Shown piece after piece: positions 9,433 through 18,048 of a DNA stretch of 64,000 nt (position 1 is its first letter; every line of letters starts with the position of its first letter). Under the pieces are notes generated by a model, which was not told the DNA's origin, did no database searches, and saw only the letters and a program-made list of their open reading frames with translations. Both the position numbers and the translations under genes were made by a program. The stretch covers positions 4,347,823 to 4,411,822 of the forward strand of contig NZ_CP036265.1 in assembly GCF_007743815.1 (NCBI RefSeq), read 5' to 3'. Source of the stretch: Alienimonas californiensis (lineage in GTDB: Bacteria > Planctomycetota > Planctomycetia > Planctomycetales > Planctomycetaceae).

Positions 9433-11997
9433 CTAACGCCCCGCCGCCGCGAACCGTCGCGCCAACGCCCGGCCGGTCGGCGTTTCCCGCTGCGCGATCT
9501 CCCGCGGACTCCCCTCCGCGACCAGATCCCCGCCGGCCGGCCCGGCCCCCGGACCCAGTTCCACGACATGATCGCAGCGGACGATCAGATCCAGATCGTG
9601 CTCCACGCACAGTACGGTGTGCCCCCGCTCGACCAGCCGGGCCAGCAGGTCCGTCAGCGGGGCCACGTCCAGCGGGTGCAGGCCGGCCGTCGGTTCGTCG
9701 AGGAGGAACAGCGTCGGGGTCGCTCCCGGATCGGCCAGGGCGGCGGCGAGGCGAACCCGCTGCGACTCCCCGCCGGACAGCGTGTCCGCCGGTTGCCCGA
9801 GCGGCAGGTAGCTCAGCCCCACCTCCACAAACGTGTTCAGCACCCGGGCGATCGGGGTGACGTCCGTGAACAGCGGCGCCGCCTCGCCGGCCCGCAGCGC
9901 CAGCAGGTCCGCCGCCGTCCGGCCCTTCCAACGCACCGCGAGCGTCTGCGGGTTGAACCGAGCGCCCCGACAGGTCGGGCAGACCGTGATCGAGGCGGGG
10001 AGGAAGTCCATCTTGAGCGTCCGAAAGCCCCGGCCCCGGCAGTCGGGGCATTGGCCGGCCCGGTTGGCGGGGCTGAAGCGGCTCGCGGAGAAGCCGAGGC
10101 GTCGGGCGTCGCGGGTGCGAGCCAGCAGCTTGCGGATCTCCGTCCACACGCCGCTCGCCGTGGCCGGGCAACTGCGGGAGGAACCGCCCAGCCGCGACTG
10201 ATCCACCTCCGCCAATCGCCCGATCGGCTCCAGCCCGCTCAGCACCCCGTAGAACGCCGTCGGCGGCGGGGAGGCCGTCGGCGACAGAGCCGCGCGCACC
10301 GCCGGCGCCAGCAATCCGGCGATCAGGGACGACTTCCCAGACCCACTCACCCCCGTCACCGCCGTCAGCCGCCCGTGGGGCACCCGCAGCGTAACGCCCC
10401 ACAGGGAGTTCAACCGGGCGTCCGTGAGAGTCAACCACGAGTCGGCGTCTGCACCCGACTCTTTGGTGGGAGTCAATGTCTCCGCGGAGAGGGCGCGGGC
10501 GGTGGGCGACATGCCGCGGGCGACGACCTCCGCCGGCGGGCCGGCGTCGCAGACGGTCCCGCCGTCGGCGCCGGCTCCGGGTCCGAGGTCGATCAGCCGG
10601 TCCGCCCGCCGGATCAGGTCCGGGTCGTGCTCGACGAGAAGCACGGTGTTCCCGGCGTCCCGCAGGTCGGTCAGCACGTCCCACAGGCGGTCGGCGTCGG
10701 CGGGGTGCAGGCCCACGGTGGGCTCGTCCAGCACGAAGCAGGCGCCCGTCGTCCGTTCGCCCACCGCCCCGGCGAGTCGCGCCCGCCGGTACTCCCCGCC
10801 GGAGAGCGTGTCCGCCCGCCGGTCGAGTCCGAGGTAGCCGAGCCCCACTCGCCGCAGGCCGTCCAACAGGCTGCGCACGTCCGGCAACAGGCGTTCGGCG
10901 ACCCCGGCCCCGCCGGCGGAGAGCGACGCGTCTCCCGCTTCGACCCGCTCCGCCAGTTCCGCGAAACGTTCGGACGCTGCATCGACGGAGAGCCGACCGG
11001 CCTCGCCGATGCCCAGCCCGTCCACCCGCACCGCCCGGGAGTCGGCGTTCAGCCGCTCCCCGTCGCAGGCGGGGCAGGGGGCCGACGAACGGTGGCGGGC
11101 GGTCTTCGCCTCCGGGTCGGCGAGGCCGACGCCGCCGCAGGCCGGGCAGGCGCCGCGGGGGGAATGAAAGCTGAACGACTGCGGCGTGAGCGGCCGCCGC
11201 TCCCCGCCGGTCGCCGGGTCGATCAGGCGGGTGCGGAAGCGTTCGGTCCGCCAGCCGCCGGGAGCGTCCGCGTCGGCGATCCGCAGGGCGACGGCCCCGC
11301 CGGTGCGGGCCGCGGCGAGGTCCACGCTCTCCCGCACCCGGTCCTCTGCCCCCGGCTTCACGATCGCCCGGTCGATCACTACGTGCACCGGCCCGGTCGG
11401 CGACGCGTCCCCGGCGGCCAACTCGGCGGTCTCGAACGATTCGTCGCCCACCTCGCAGCGAACGAAGCCCTCCTTCAAGGCCGCGTCGTAGAGGGAACGA
11501 TCGGCGGCGTCGCCGGTCGCCTCGCCGGCGGGGGCGAGGATCATCAGCTTGGTGCGCTCCGGCAGGGCGAACGCCCGGTCGACGATCTGCCGGACGGTGT
11601 GCCGCTCCAGGCGGTCGCCGGTGTCGGGATCGTGCGGCACGCCGGCGCCGGCCCAGAGCAGGCGGAACAGGTCGTGCAAACCGACCAGCGTGGCGAGCGT
11701 CGTCCGCGGCCCGGCCGTGGGATCGGACTGGCCCACGGCGATCACCGGCGGCAGGTTTTCGACCGCGTCCACGTCCGGCCGATCGAGCTTCGCGATCGCG
11801 GCCCGGGCCTTGGGCGACGCGGTGGCGAGGAACCGCCGCTGGCCCTCCGCGTGGACGGTGTCGAAGGCGAGCGAGCTTTTTCCGCTGCCGCTCACGCCGG
11901 AGAGAACGGTCAGCGTGCCGGCGGGGATCTCGGCGGAGACGTTCTTCAGATTGTGCACCCGGGCCCCGACGACGCGGATCGGCGGAGGTTCGTTCAT
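9433..11997 (-). CDS. UvrA-like excinuclease ATPase, shortened paralogue
   Basis: An 854-residue double-ABC ATPase of the UvrA family, damage-recognition proteins of nucleotide excision repair. Walker A loops lie near residues 34-41 (GVSGSGKSS) and 549-556; signature motifs are LSGGEYRRARLAG near 398 and LSGGESQRVRLA in the second half; both Walker B LDEPT motifs are present. Zinc-type Cys pairs occur at 284/287 with 308/311, and at 650/653 with 673/676. Compared with E. coli UvrA, the roughly 110-residue insertion domain between CPxCxG and CxxCxG is reduced to about 20 residues, and the first CPICG pair is missing. That suggests a paralogue, not the housekeeping uvrA. Start MNEPPP at 11997. 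Confidence 0.85.
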   Translation of the reverse strand: MNEPPPIRVVGARVHNLKNVSAEIPAGTLTVLSGVSGSGKSSLAFDTVHAEGQRRFLATASPKARAAIAKLDRPDVDAVENLPPVIAVGQSDPTAGPRTTLATLVGLHDLFRLLWAGAGVPHDPDTGDRLERHTVRQIVDRAFALPERTKLMILAPAGEATGDAADRSLYDAALKEGFVRCEVGDESFETAELAAGDASPTGPVHVVIDRAIVKPGAEDRVRESVDLAAARTGGAVALRIADADAPGGWRTERFRTRLIDPATGGERRPLTPQSFSFHSPRGACPACGGVGLADPEAKTARHRSSAPCPACDGERLNADSRAVRVDGLGIGEAGRLSVDAASERFAELAERVEAGDASLSAGGAGVAERLLPDVRSLLDGLRRVGLGYLGLDRRADTLSGGEYRRARLAGAVGERTTGACFVLDEPTVGLHPADADRLWDVLTDLRDAGNTVLLVEHDPDLIRRADRLIDLGPGAGADGGTVCDAGPPAEVVARGMSPTARALSAETLTPTKESGADADSWLTLTDARLNSLWGVTLRVPHGRLTAVTGVSGSGKSSLIAGLLAPAVRAALSPTASPPPTAFYGVLSGLEPIGRLAEVDQSRLGGSSRSCPATASGVWTEIRKLLARTRDARRLGFSASRFSPANRAGQCPDCRGRGFRTLKMDFLPASITVCPTCRGARFNPQTLAVRWKGRTAADLLALRAGEAAPLFTDVTPIARVLNTFVEVGLSYLPLGQPADTLSGGESQRVRLAAALADPGATPTLFLLDEPTAGLHPLDVAPLTDLLARLVERGHTVLCVEHDLDLIVRCDHVVELGPGAGPAGGDLVAEGSPREIAQRETPTGRALARRFAAAGR

Positions 11998-12066
11998 CGC
12001 GGCGTGTGGACGGGGCAAGCGGAGACGGTGCGGAGACGGGCGGCGGGCGGGCGGTACGATACCGGC

Positions 12067-12771
12067 ATGCCCTCCGCCGTCTCCCCGTCCTCCGCCCCGC
12101 CGAACGCCGCAACCGCCTCCGGGGCGGGGGACCGGCCGGCTCCCGCGGCCTTTCTATTCCGGTTCGAGCTGAACCTGCCACGGTTGGGCGACGGGGTGCT
12201 CGAACCGCCGTTCGATCTGCCGGACGCGGCTCTGCTGCCGCACTTCGGGGGGTTGGACGACCTGCCCCAGTTCGCCGAGATCCGAGTGGGTTGGACGCCC
12301 GCCGGGCTGGCGGTCGCGGTGGCGGTCTCGGGGAAGAGCGCCCCGCCGGAGGCATCCGCGAAAGCGGTGGGCGCCGGCGACGGGCTGCACCTGTGGATCG
12401 ACACCCGCCCGACCGGCACGTCCCACCGGGCCGGGCGGTACTGCCGCCGGTTCGCCCTGCTACCGCGGGTCGGCAAGGTCGGGAAGGCTGGGGCCTTCGA
12501 CGTGCCGATGATGAAGGGTGGTGAGGCCTCGGTCGCCGAGCCGCTGCCGATTCCGCTCAAGGCGACGGTAGAGCGTGGCGGCGACTACCGCCTCGCCGCC
12601 TTCCTGCCGGCGGAGGAACTGCCGGGGTTCGATCCGTCCCGCAGCGCGACGATCGCCCTGCACACCGTCGTGATCGACGGCGAGTTGGGTACCCAGCCGC
12701 TAACGGTCAGTGGTGAGTTTCCCACCGGCCACGATCCCAGCCTCTGGACCCGTGCCACCCTCGGCGGCTGA
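12067..12771 (+). CDS. Hypothetical protein, possible CBM9-like beta-sandwich
   Basis: A 234-residue protein starting MPSAVSPSS. After a Ser/Pro/Ala-rich N-terminal stretch it has alternating strands including ELNLPRLGDGVLEPPFDLP, AEIRVGWTPAGLAVAVAVSG and DGLHLWIDTRP, then RFALLP and RLAAFLPAEELPGFDP. The pattern (small test domain, W-I-D-T-R-P, later A..LPAE.LPGF) resembles the carbohydrate-binding family 9-like fold found in uncharacterised secreted proteins of planctomycetes, but no signal peptide is visible and I cannot confirm ligand residues. It is divergent from the UvrA-like gene and overlaps the next gene's 3' end by 65 bases. Confidence 0.6.
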   Translation: MPSAVSPSSAPPNAATASGAGDRPAPAAFLFRFELNLPRLGDGVLEPPFDLPDAALLPHFGGLDDLPQFAEIRVGWTPAGLAVAVAVSGKSAPPEASAKAVGAGDGLHLWIDTRPTGTSHRAGRYCRRFALLPRVGKVGKAGAFDVPMMKGGEASVAEPLPIPLKATVERGGDYRLAAFLPAEELPGFDPSRSATIALHTVVIDGELGTQPLTVSGEFPTGHDPSLWTRATLGG

Positions 12772-13180
12772 ACGGTTCGTGGTCCTCGTACTCCCGACCG
12801 TGCCAGGGGAGGGCGGCGGCGTAGAGCGTCGTCACCAATCCCAATGAGGCCATGGCGAACGACCCCCACAACGGCGGGGCGAACCAGAGGGTTCCGTCCT
12901 CCACGGAGGCAAAGGGGAGTTTCTCCTCCCACTCCGGCCCCAGCCGCAGGGCGCAGCGGTCGATCGCGGACAGCGTGACCCCGCCCAGAAGTCCCCACAG
13001 ACCGACGGCGAACAGGCAGGCGCGAAGCACGGCGGCGACTTTCGACGGGAAGGACCGGCGGCGAATGACCGACGGGGAAACGGCCGGCGGGGCGGGCCGT
13101 GACGGGGACGGCGGGGAACGGGGCGGGCGACCGGCGGGAAGCGGGCGTCCGCGGTGGACATCGACGCGTCGCGGGCCCAC
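12707..13180 (-). CDS. Hypothetical two-helix membrane protein
   Basis: About 157 residues, not recognised. Two hydrophobic helices are seen, [20 protein letters not shown] and [18 protein letters not shown], separated by a charged loop that includes [16 protein letters not shown], and followed by a polar tail rich in Gly, Arg and Trp. The N-terminus before the first helix is Pro/Arg-rich and may not be translated; GTG at 13180 is a guess, and shorter forms beginning nearer the first helix are possible. It is convergent with the preceding gene and divergent from leuB. Confidence 0.45.
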   Translation of the reverse strand: MGPRRVDVHRGRPLPAGRPPRSPPSPSRPAPPAVSPSVIRRRSFPSKVAAVLRACLFAVGLWGLLGGVTLSAIDRCALRLGPEWEEKLPFASVEDGTLWFAPPLWGSFAMASLGLVTTLYAAALPWHGREYEDHEPFSRRGWHGSRGWDRGRWETHH

Positions 13181-13264
13181 CCTTCGGCCCCGAACCGGCC
13201 GCCGGCCTTTCCGGCGCCACCCGCACGTTCCGCCCCCCTTCGTTTCCCCTTCTGTAGCCCGCTG

Positions 13265-14341
13265 ATGCACGCCCGAATCGTCCTGCTCCCCGGTGACGGC
13301 ATCGGGCCGGAAATCGTCGCCCAGGCGGTCCGCGTCCTGAACGCCGTCGCCGACCGATTCGGACACACCTTCGAACTGACGGAGCAACTGATCGGCGGGG
13401 CCGCGATCGACGCGACCGGCGATCCGCTGCCCGCGGACTCGCTGGCCGCCTGCAAATCGGCCGACGCGATTCTGCTGGGCGCCGTCGGCGGGCCGAAGTG
13501 GGACGACCCGAACGCCAGCGTCCGGCCGGAGCAGGGCTTGCTGAAGATCCGCAAGGAGCTGGGCCTGTTCGCCAACCTGCGGCCGATCAAGCCGCTGGAC
13601 GCTCTCGTCGACGCTTCGCCGCTGAAGACGCACATCGTTCACGGCACGGACATCCTGTTCGTCCGCGAGCTGACCGGCGGCGTCTACTTCGGCGAGAGCG
13701 GCCGCCGGGACGGCGGCAAGACGGCCTATCAGGAGATGGTTTACTCGGAGGCGGAGGTCGAACGCATCGTCCGCCTCGCCGCCGGGCTGGCTCGGGGTCG
13801 CGACGGGCGGCTGACCAGCGTGGATAAGGCGAACGTGCTGGAACCCTCCCGGCTGTGGCGGAGCGTGACGAGCCGCGTGATGAAGGAAGAGTTCCCGGAC
13901 GTGAAGCTGGAGCACGTGCTCGTCGACGCGATGGCGATGCACCTGCTGGTGCGGCCGCGGGACTTCGACGTGGTCGTCACCGGCAACCTGTTCGGCGACA
14001 TCCTCACCGACGAGGCCAGCATGCTGCCCGGCTCGCTGGGCCTGCTGCCGAGCGCCTCGCTGGGCGTGCCGCGGAGCGAGGGCGGCGGGCCGGGGCTGTT
14101 CGAGCCGATCCACGGCAGCGCCCCGGACATCGCCGGCACCGGCAAGGCGAACCCGCTGGCGACGATCCTGTGCAGTGCGATGCTGCTCCGCGACGGCCTC
14201 GGCCTGCCGGGCGAGGCGACCGCCGTGGAGCGGGCCGTGCATGACGCCGTCGCCGCCGGCGTCCGCACCGCCGACATCGCCGCCGGCGGCCCGTCCGTCA
14301 CCACCGTCGAAGCGACCGACGCGGTGCTGGAACGCATCTGA
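13265..14341 (+). CDS. leuB: 3-isopropylmalate dehydrogenase
   Basis: LeuB, 358 residues, oxidises and decarboxylates 3-isopropylmalate to 2-oxoisocaproate with NAD+ in leucine biosynthesis. The N-terminal [11 protein letters not shown], substrate-binding LRPIKPL, the catalytic [11 protein letters not shown] loop, the Lys/Asp region [10 protein letters not shown], the metal-binding [13 protein letters not shown] and the NAD-binding [18 protein letters not shown] are all present. Arrangement and length match bacterial leuB, not isocitrate dehydrogenase. It stands alone; leuA, leuC and leuD are not in the window. It ends just before a REP-like inverted pair. Confidence 0.96.
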   Translation: MHARIVLLPGDGIGPEIVAQAVRVLNAVADRFGHTFELTEQLIGGAAIDATGDPLPADSLAACKSADAILLGAVGGPKWDDPNASVRPEQGLLKIRKELGLFANLRPIKPLDALVDASPLKTHIVHGTDILFVRELTGGVYFGESGRRDGGKTAYQEMVYSEAEVERIVRLAAGLARGRDGRLTSVDKANVLEPSRLWRSVTSRVMKEEFPDVKLEHVLVDAMAMHLLVRPRDFDVVVTGNLFGDILTDEASMLPGSLGLLPSASLGVPRSEGGGPGLFEPIHGSAPDIAGTGKANPLATILCSAMLLRDGLGLPGEATAVERAVHDAVAAGVRTADIAAGGPSVTTVEATDAVLERI

Positions 14342-14345
14342 GGCA

Positions 14346-14481
14346 GGCGAGCGCGGGGGCGTCAGCCCCCCGTGTGCTCTCCCGCCTCCGCCGAAACGAA
14401 AACGACCCGGACGCTGGGAGGCGTTCGGGTCGTTAAGTCGTCGTTTGTCAAAACTCAGGGGGCTGACGCCCCCCGCTCGCC
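14346..14481. repeat. REP-like inverted pair (copy A)
   Basis: Two near-identical arms face each other across about 80 bases. The left arm at 14346-14371 and the reverse complement of the right arm at 14456-14481 share GGCGAGC, then a G-run, then CGTCAG and a C-run. Each arm can fold as the hairpin GGGGGC-GTCA-GCCCCC. Between them is a separate strong hairpin (14401-14434). A similar pair occurs at 51109-51304 with different internal sequence. The element fills the gap between the convergent leuB and BAX-inhibitor-like genes. Confidence 0.7.
14401..14434. terminator. Strong hairpin, probable bidirectional terminator
   Basis: The stem AACGACCCG (14401-14409) pairs with CGGGTCGTT (14426-14434) around a loop in which ACGC and GCGT pair further. 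It lies between convergent genes and inside the REP-like pair. There is a short A-run before it and a T-containing tail after it, so it could work on either strand. Confidence 0.55.
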
Positions 14482-14488
14482 TTTCTGA

Positions 14489-15214
14489 CTAATCGTCCGA
14501 CATGATACTCAGCAGGCGGACGACGTAGAAGAACAGGGTCGCGACGCTGGCGAACAGGGCCAAGCTGGCGGCGACGTGCTGGTTCGTGTGGTAGTGGTGC
14601 AGGACGTTCGAGGTGTCGTAGAGGATGTAGCCGCTCAGCAGCACGATCATCCCCACGCTGAACCACAACCCGAGGCTGAACCCGAACAGCAGCCCGGCGA
14701 CGATCAGCCCGAGCGCGGCGAACATCCCGATCGACAGGGCGCCCCGCAGGAATGAGAAGTCCGCCCCGGAGACGAACACCGCGGCCGTCAGCCCGCCGAA
14801 GATCACCGCGGTGATCAACCCGGCCATCGGAATGATGTTTCCGTCGATCAGCGAGGCGTAGGTCAGCAGCGGCACGAAGATCAGGGCCTCGGCGACGACG
14901 TACAGGGCCAGGCCGAGGTACTGCTTGCCGGGGGAGGAGGCGTCCGAGTGGGCCCACTTCTGGGCGATCCAGGAGGCGCCCATGAACAGGATCAGCGCGA
15001 TCCACCAGTTCCCGCCGATCAGGGCCAGCAGGGCGTTCCTAATCGGTTCGACGGTCAGGAACAGCCCCTCGATGCCGCAGAAGATCAGGATCGCGGTCAG
15101 CAGGTGGGCGTAGGTCCGCCGGATAAAGCCGGCTCGTTCCGAGGCGATGGCGTCGGCCGCGAAGCCGTAGCCGGAGGACAGTTCGTAATCGTCAGCGGCG
15201 CCGCCGAAGCTCAT
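14489..15214 (-). CDS. BAX inhibitor-1/YccA-family membrane protein
   Basis: A 241-residue protein with seven hydrophobic segments and little soluble sequence, matching the BI-1/LFG/YccA family (Ca2+-leak or pH-sensitive channels; bacterial YccA modulates the FtsH protease). Seen directly: RAGFIRRTYAHLLTAI at the first helix, GALSIGMFAALGLIVAGLL, and the family tail YDTSNVLHHYHTNQHVAAS before the last helix, ending MSDD with acidic residues. The start MSFGGAADD at 15214 is used; the upstream in-frame ATG at 15268 adds 18 residues unlike the family. No operon partner. Confidence 0.88.
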   Translation of the reverse strand: MSFGGAADDYELSSGYGFAADAIASERAGFIRRTYAHLLTAILIFCGIEGLFLTVEPIRNALLALIGGNWWIALILFMGASWIAQKWAHSDASSPGKQYLGLALYVVAEALIFVPLLTYASLIDGNIIPMAGLITAVIFGGLTAAVFVSGADFSFLRGALSIGMFAALGLIVAGLLFGFSLGLWFSVGMIVLLSGYILYDTSNVLHHYHTNQHVAASLALFASVATLFFYVVRLLSIMSDD

Positions 15215-15384
15215 CGGGAGATACTCGAACCGGGGATGGGGATTCTGTGCAGAGAGTGTCCGTCGCACAGACCGTGCGGTCCAGCGGGAAACCGCCGTTC
15301 GCCCCGTCGGCCGGTTGGGCGGACGGGATCCGGCCGTTAGGGTGGAGGGTCGAACCCGTTACTTCATCGCACCCAGCTCGCCCC

Positions 15385-15918
15385 GTGGCCAAGAACTACT
15401 CCGCCGAAGTCGAAAAGCACACCGCGAACTTCGATCCGTCCAAGCAGTACCGCGTGACCCTCAAGACGAACGCCGGCACGATCCGCCTCGACCTGCGGCC
15501 GGACAAGGCCCCCGGCCACTGCAAGAATATGGTCGGCCTGGCGAAGGCCGGGTTCTACGACGGCTGCATCTTTCACCGGGTCATCGACGGCTTCATGATT
15601 CAGGGCGGCGACCCCACCGGCACCGGCACCGGCGGCCCCGGCTACCAGATCGACGCGGAATTCAACGATCTCCCGCACGAGTCCGGCGTCCTCAGCATGG
15701 CCCGCAGCCAGGACCCCAACAGCGCCGGCAGCCAGTTCTTCATCTGCCTGCCCGGCAACACCAGCTTCCTGAACGGCCAGTACACCGCCTTCGGCAAAGT
15801 CGCCGACGAGGAGAGCCTGGAAGTCGTTAAGAAGATCGGCTCCACCGAGACCAACCCCGGCGACCGCCCGCGGGACGAGCAGACGATCGAAAAAGCGACC
15901 GCCGAAGTGATCGGCTGA
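15385..15918 (+). CDS. Cyclophilin-type peptidyl-prolyl cis-trans isomerase
   Basis: A 177-residue cyclophilin that speeds proline isomerisation in folding proteins. Core motifs are intact: FHRVIDGFMIQGGDPTGTGTGG (active-site Arg and Phe; shown here only as family positions), SGVLSMAR, SAGSQFFICL and FGKV. No signal peptide, so it is probably cytoplasmic. The GTG start at 15385 begins VAKNYSAEV, close to the usual N-terminal extension; the open frame continues to 15247 but without similarity. It is divergent from the BAX-inhibitor-like gene. Confidence 0.9.
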   Translation: MAKNYSAEVEKHTANFDPSKQYRVTLKTNAGTIRLDLRPDKAPGHCKNMVGLAKAGFYDGCIFHRVIDGFMIQGGDPTGTGTGGPGYQIDAEFNDLPHESGVLSMARSQDPNSAGSQFFICLPGNTSFLNGQYTAFGKVADEESLEVVKKIGSTETNPGDRPRDEQTIEKATAEVIG

Positions 15919-15936
15919 TCGGCGGAAGCTTCAAAA

Positions 15937-15994
15937 CCAAGAAATCAAGAACCAAAGGGCCAAGATCGGCAGTCTTTGGTTCTTGAGTTCTTGG
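15937..15994. repeat. AT-rich 21-bp inverted repeat (hairpin)
   Basis: The arm at 15937-15957 and the reverse complement of 15974-15994 agree in 20 of 21 bases. Sequence is built of CAAGAA and ACCAAAG words and is far lower in GC than everything around it. It lies between the convergent cyclophilin and inositol-phosphatase-like genes, so it could terminate both, but its base composition suggests a separate origin. Confidence 0.65.
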
Positions 15995-16005
15995 TCTTGG
16001 AATTT

Positions 16006-16959
16006 CTAAAGGGCCTCGCCGTCGCGATACCGCTCTGGGTGCCACCCGCGGCCGACCTCGCGGAGCGTCGCCAGCGTCGCCGGATCGTTGGCGGTGGCGA
16101 CGACGCGGGGCAGGCGGAGCATGTCGGCCCGGTCGTCCATCCAGAGTTCGCGGTAGTGGACCGGCTCGCCGGTGTCGCACCACACGCTGCCGCCGCCGAA
16201 GGCCGTCGCGATCTGGGCGGCGGCGGGGTAGTCGTAGACGTTCGGTGAGTGAATTAGCGACCCGGCGAAGACGCCGCTGGCCATCAGGTCGTAGATGCTG
16301 CCCGGCGTCTCGTCGGCGACGACGCCCTCCAGCCCCGCGGCGGTGATCGCCGCCGCGGCGGCCGGATCGCGGTGTTGGAAGCCGATGACGTAGATCTTCT
16401 TCGTCGCCCCTGGCGTCGGAACCGGCCGCGGCTCCAGCGAGGCGAGCGCCTGCCCCGCCGGCACAGTCGGATTATCCTCTCCGCAGCGGACCGTCGCCCC
16501 GGTGCCGGCGCCGATGCATTCGACCCAGCGGCCGGTCGCTCCGGCGTCGGGGACGTAGGTAAGGGAGTAATGGACCGCGTCGTCGGTCCGCAGGTTCAGC
16601 ATCACGGCCCAGCCGTCGCCGGCGCGGTCGCGGTACTGCTTCGTCCCGTCGATCGGGTCGAGGCAGAGCGTCAGCGGCGAGTCCTCCGCGAAGGCTTCCA
16701 GCGGGCCGGTCGCCTCCTCCGCCTCGATCCGGCAGGCGCGAAACCGCGGGTCCAGGTCCCGCAGCGCCGTGACGACCAACTCCTGCACCGAGAGGTCGGC
16801 GAGGGTCAGGGCGTCCGTATTACTGGAACCGCTGACCTTCCCGGCGACGGCGATGTCGAACGACCGCATCCGCGACGCCACCCGTCCGGCCCAGCGAAAG
16901 ACCGCGGGCAGATGCTCGTGCAGGGCGGCAGCGACTTCGGCGGGGGGCGGAGCCGTCAT
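16006..16959 (-). CDS. Inositol monophosphatase-family protein (CysQ/SuhB-like)
   Basis: A 317-residue member of the Li+-sensitive, Mg2+-dependent phosphatase family, which includes inositol monophosphatase, fructose-1,6-bisphosphatase and PAP phosphatase (CysQ). The metal-binding signature CLDPIDGTKQY is present near residue 100, EAEEATG upstream supplies a Glu ligand, and the C-terminal metal motif appears as SPNVYDYPAA instead of the usual WDxAA, a deviation. Its ATG overlaps the stop of mch (ATGA), so the two are coupled. The true substrate is unknown, and the coupling to a C1-pathway gene makes a cofactor-related phosphate ester conceivable. Confidence 0.8.
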   Translation of the reverse strand: MTAPPPAEVAAALHEHLPAVFRWAGRVASRMRSFDIAVAGKVSGSSNTDALTLADLSVQELVVTALRDLDPRFRACRIEAEEATGPLEAFAEDSPLTLCLDPIDGTKQYRDRAGDGWAVMLNLRTDDAVHYSLTYVPDAGATGRWVECIGAGTGATVRCGEDNPTVPAGQALASLEPRPVPTPGATKKIYVIGFQHRDPAAAAAITAAGLEGVVADETPGSIYDLMASGVFAGSLIHSPNVYDYPAAAQIATAFGGGSVWCDTGEPVHYRELWMDDRADMLRLPRVVATANDPATLATLREVGRGWHPERYRDGEAL

Positions 16960-18008
16960 CGGTTCTCTCCGAAGAAGGAGCGTTCCAGCAGGTCCTCCCG
17001 CACGCTGCCGGCGGAGACCGCGGCGCCGTCGCGGAGGCTGATCAGCGTGATCTGGGCGGGGCTGAACAGGTGCGGGTCGAGATCGTAGAAGTTCCCGCCG
17101 GCCTCGCTCAGCAGTTCGGCGAACGGCCGGCCGTGCTGGGCGCTGGACTCCGAGGGGACCTTGTTCACCAGCCCGGCGAGTTCCTGCCCTTCGGCGTCGA
17201 TCCAGAGGACGACGCGGCTGCCGTAGAGGATCGAATCGTTGGTGCGGCCCAGCGCCGCGACGTCGTCGCCGCCGGCGGGGGCCAGCGGGGCGGAGCCGAC
17301 GCCGCTGCGGACGCGGGTCACGTCGAAGCCGAGGGCGTCCAGCTTGTGCAGGGCCGTCTCCACGCTGCGGGCGGCGATCTGCACGGTCCCGGCGAGGCTG
17401 GCGGTGGGCGCCATGCAGAGGACGAGTTTGTCCGGCGCCACGCTGCAGGAATCCGCGAGATGCGCCACGACGTTGGGCGGCGGGATCCGCCGGGTTTCGA
17501 GAACGCCGACGACCCGCCGGGCCTCCTCCACCCCGCCGAGCTTGGCGATCAACTCCTCCCCGCCGGCCGCGACCCGCAGCGGGCCGGAGGCCATCGCGAA
17601 GTACTCGCCGCCGCCGGGCTCGGCGAGTTGCACCTTACGGCCGGCGTATTGGCAGCGAAGACAGGCGGAGACCGGGTCGTCCGTCCGCACGTTGACCGTC
17701 GGCCAGGGGCGGCCGGCGAGCGTGCCCGGGTCGACGGTCACGTCCAGCAGGTCGGCGGCGGAGAGCCGGGCCAGTACGCGGCCCGCCTCCAGCCCGCCGG
17801 CGGCCTGGGCGCCGAAATCGAGCACCGTGGTGCCCGTGGAGAGCCGCAGCAGGTCGACGCCGAGTTCGTCCAGCCGTTTCAGGACGAAATCTGCCAGCCG
17901 GGCGGCCCGCCGGTTCAGCAATCCGCCGGGGGAACTGCCGCCGGCGCTGGCTTTGGGGGCGGGGGTCTTGCGGCCGGAGCTCGCGGACTGTTTGTTGCGT
18001 TTCGCCAA
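16956..18008 (-). CDS. mch: Methenyltetrahydromethanopterin cyclohydrolase
   Basis: Mch, about 350 residues, interconverts methenyl-H4MPT and formyl-H4MPT in tetrahydromethanopterin-linked C1 transfer. Seen: TVNVRTDDPVSACLRCQYAG, EYFAMASGPLRVAAG, LADSCSVAPDKLVLCMAPTASLAG and SILYGSRVVLWID, a set matching archaeal and methylotroph Mch. The N-terminal domain starts LLNRRAARLADFVLKRL; TTG at 18008 gives a Lys/Ser-rich 35-residue leader before it, and a later start is possible. Planctomycetes are known to carry H4MPT genes without being methylotrophs. The next gene (an inositol-monophosphatase-like protein) overlaps it by four bases. fae, fhcD and mtdB are not in this window. Confidence 0.9.
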   Translation of the reverse strand: MAKRNKQSASSGRKTPAPKASAGGSSPGGLLNRRAARLADFVLKRLDELGVDLLRLSTGTTVLDFGAQAAGGLEAGRVLARLSAADLLDVTVDPGTLAGRPWPTVNVRTDDPVSACLRCQYAGRKVQLAEPGGGEYFAMASGPLRVAAGGEELIAKLGGVEEARRVVGVLETRRIPPPNVVAHLADSCSVAPDKLVLCMAPTASLAGTVQIAARSVETALHKLDALGFDVTRVRSGVGSAPLAPAGGDDVAALGRTNDSILYGSRVVLWIDAEGQELAGLVNKVPSESSAQHGRPFAELLSEAGGNFYDLDPHLFSPAQITLISLRDGAAVSAGSVREDLLERSFFGENR

Positions 18009-18048
18009 GGGGGCGGGGCCGTACGTCGATGACAAAAAGGGTTCGTTC

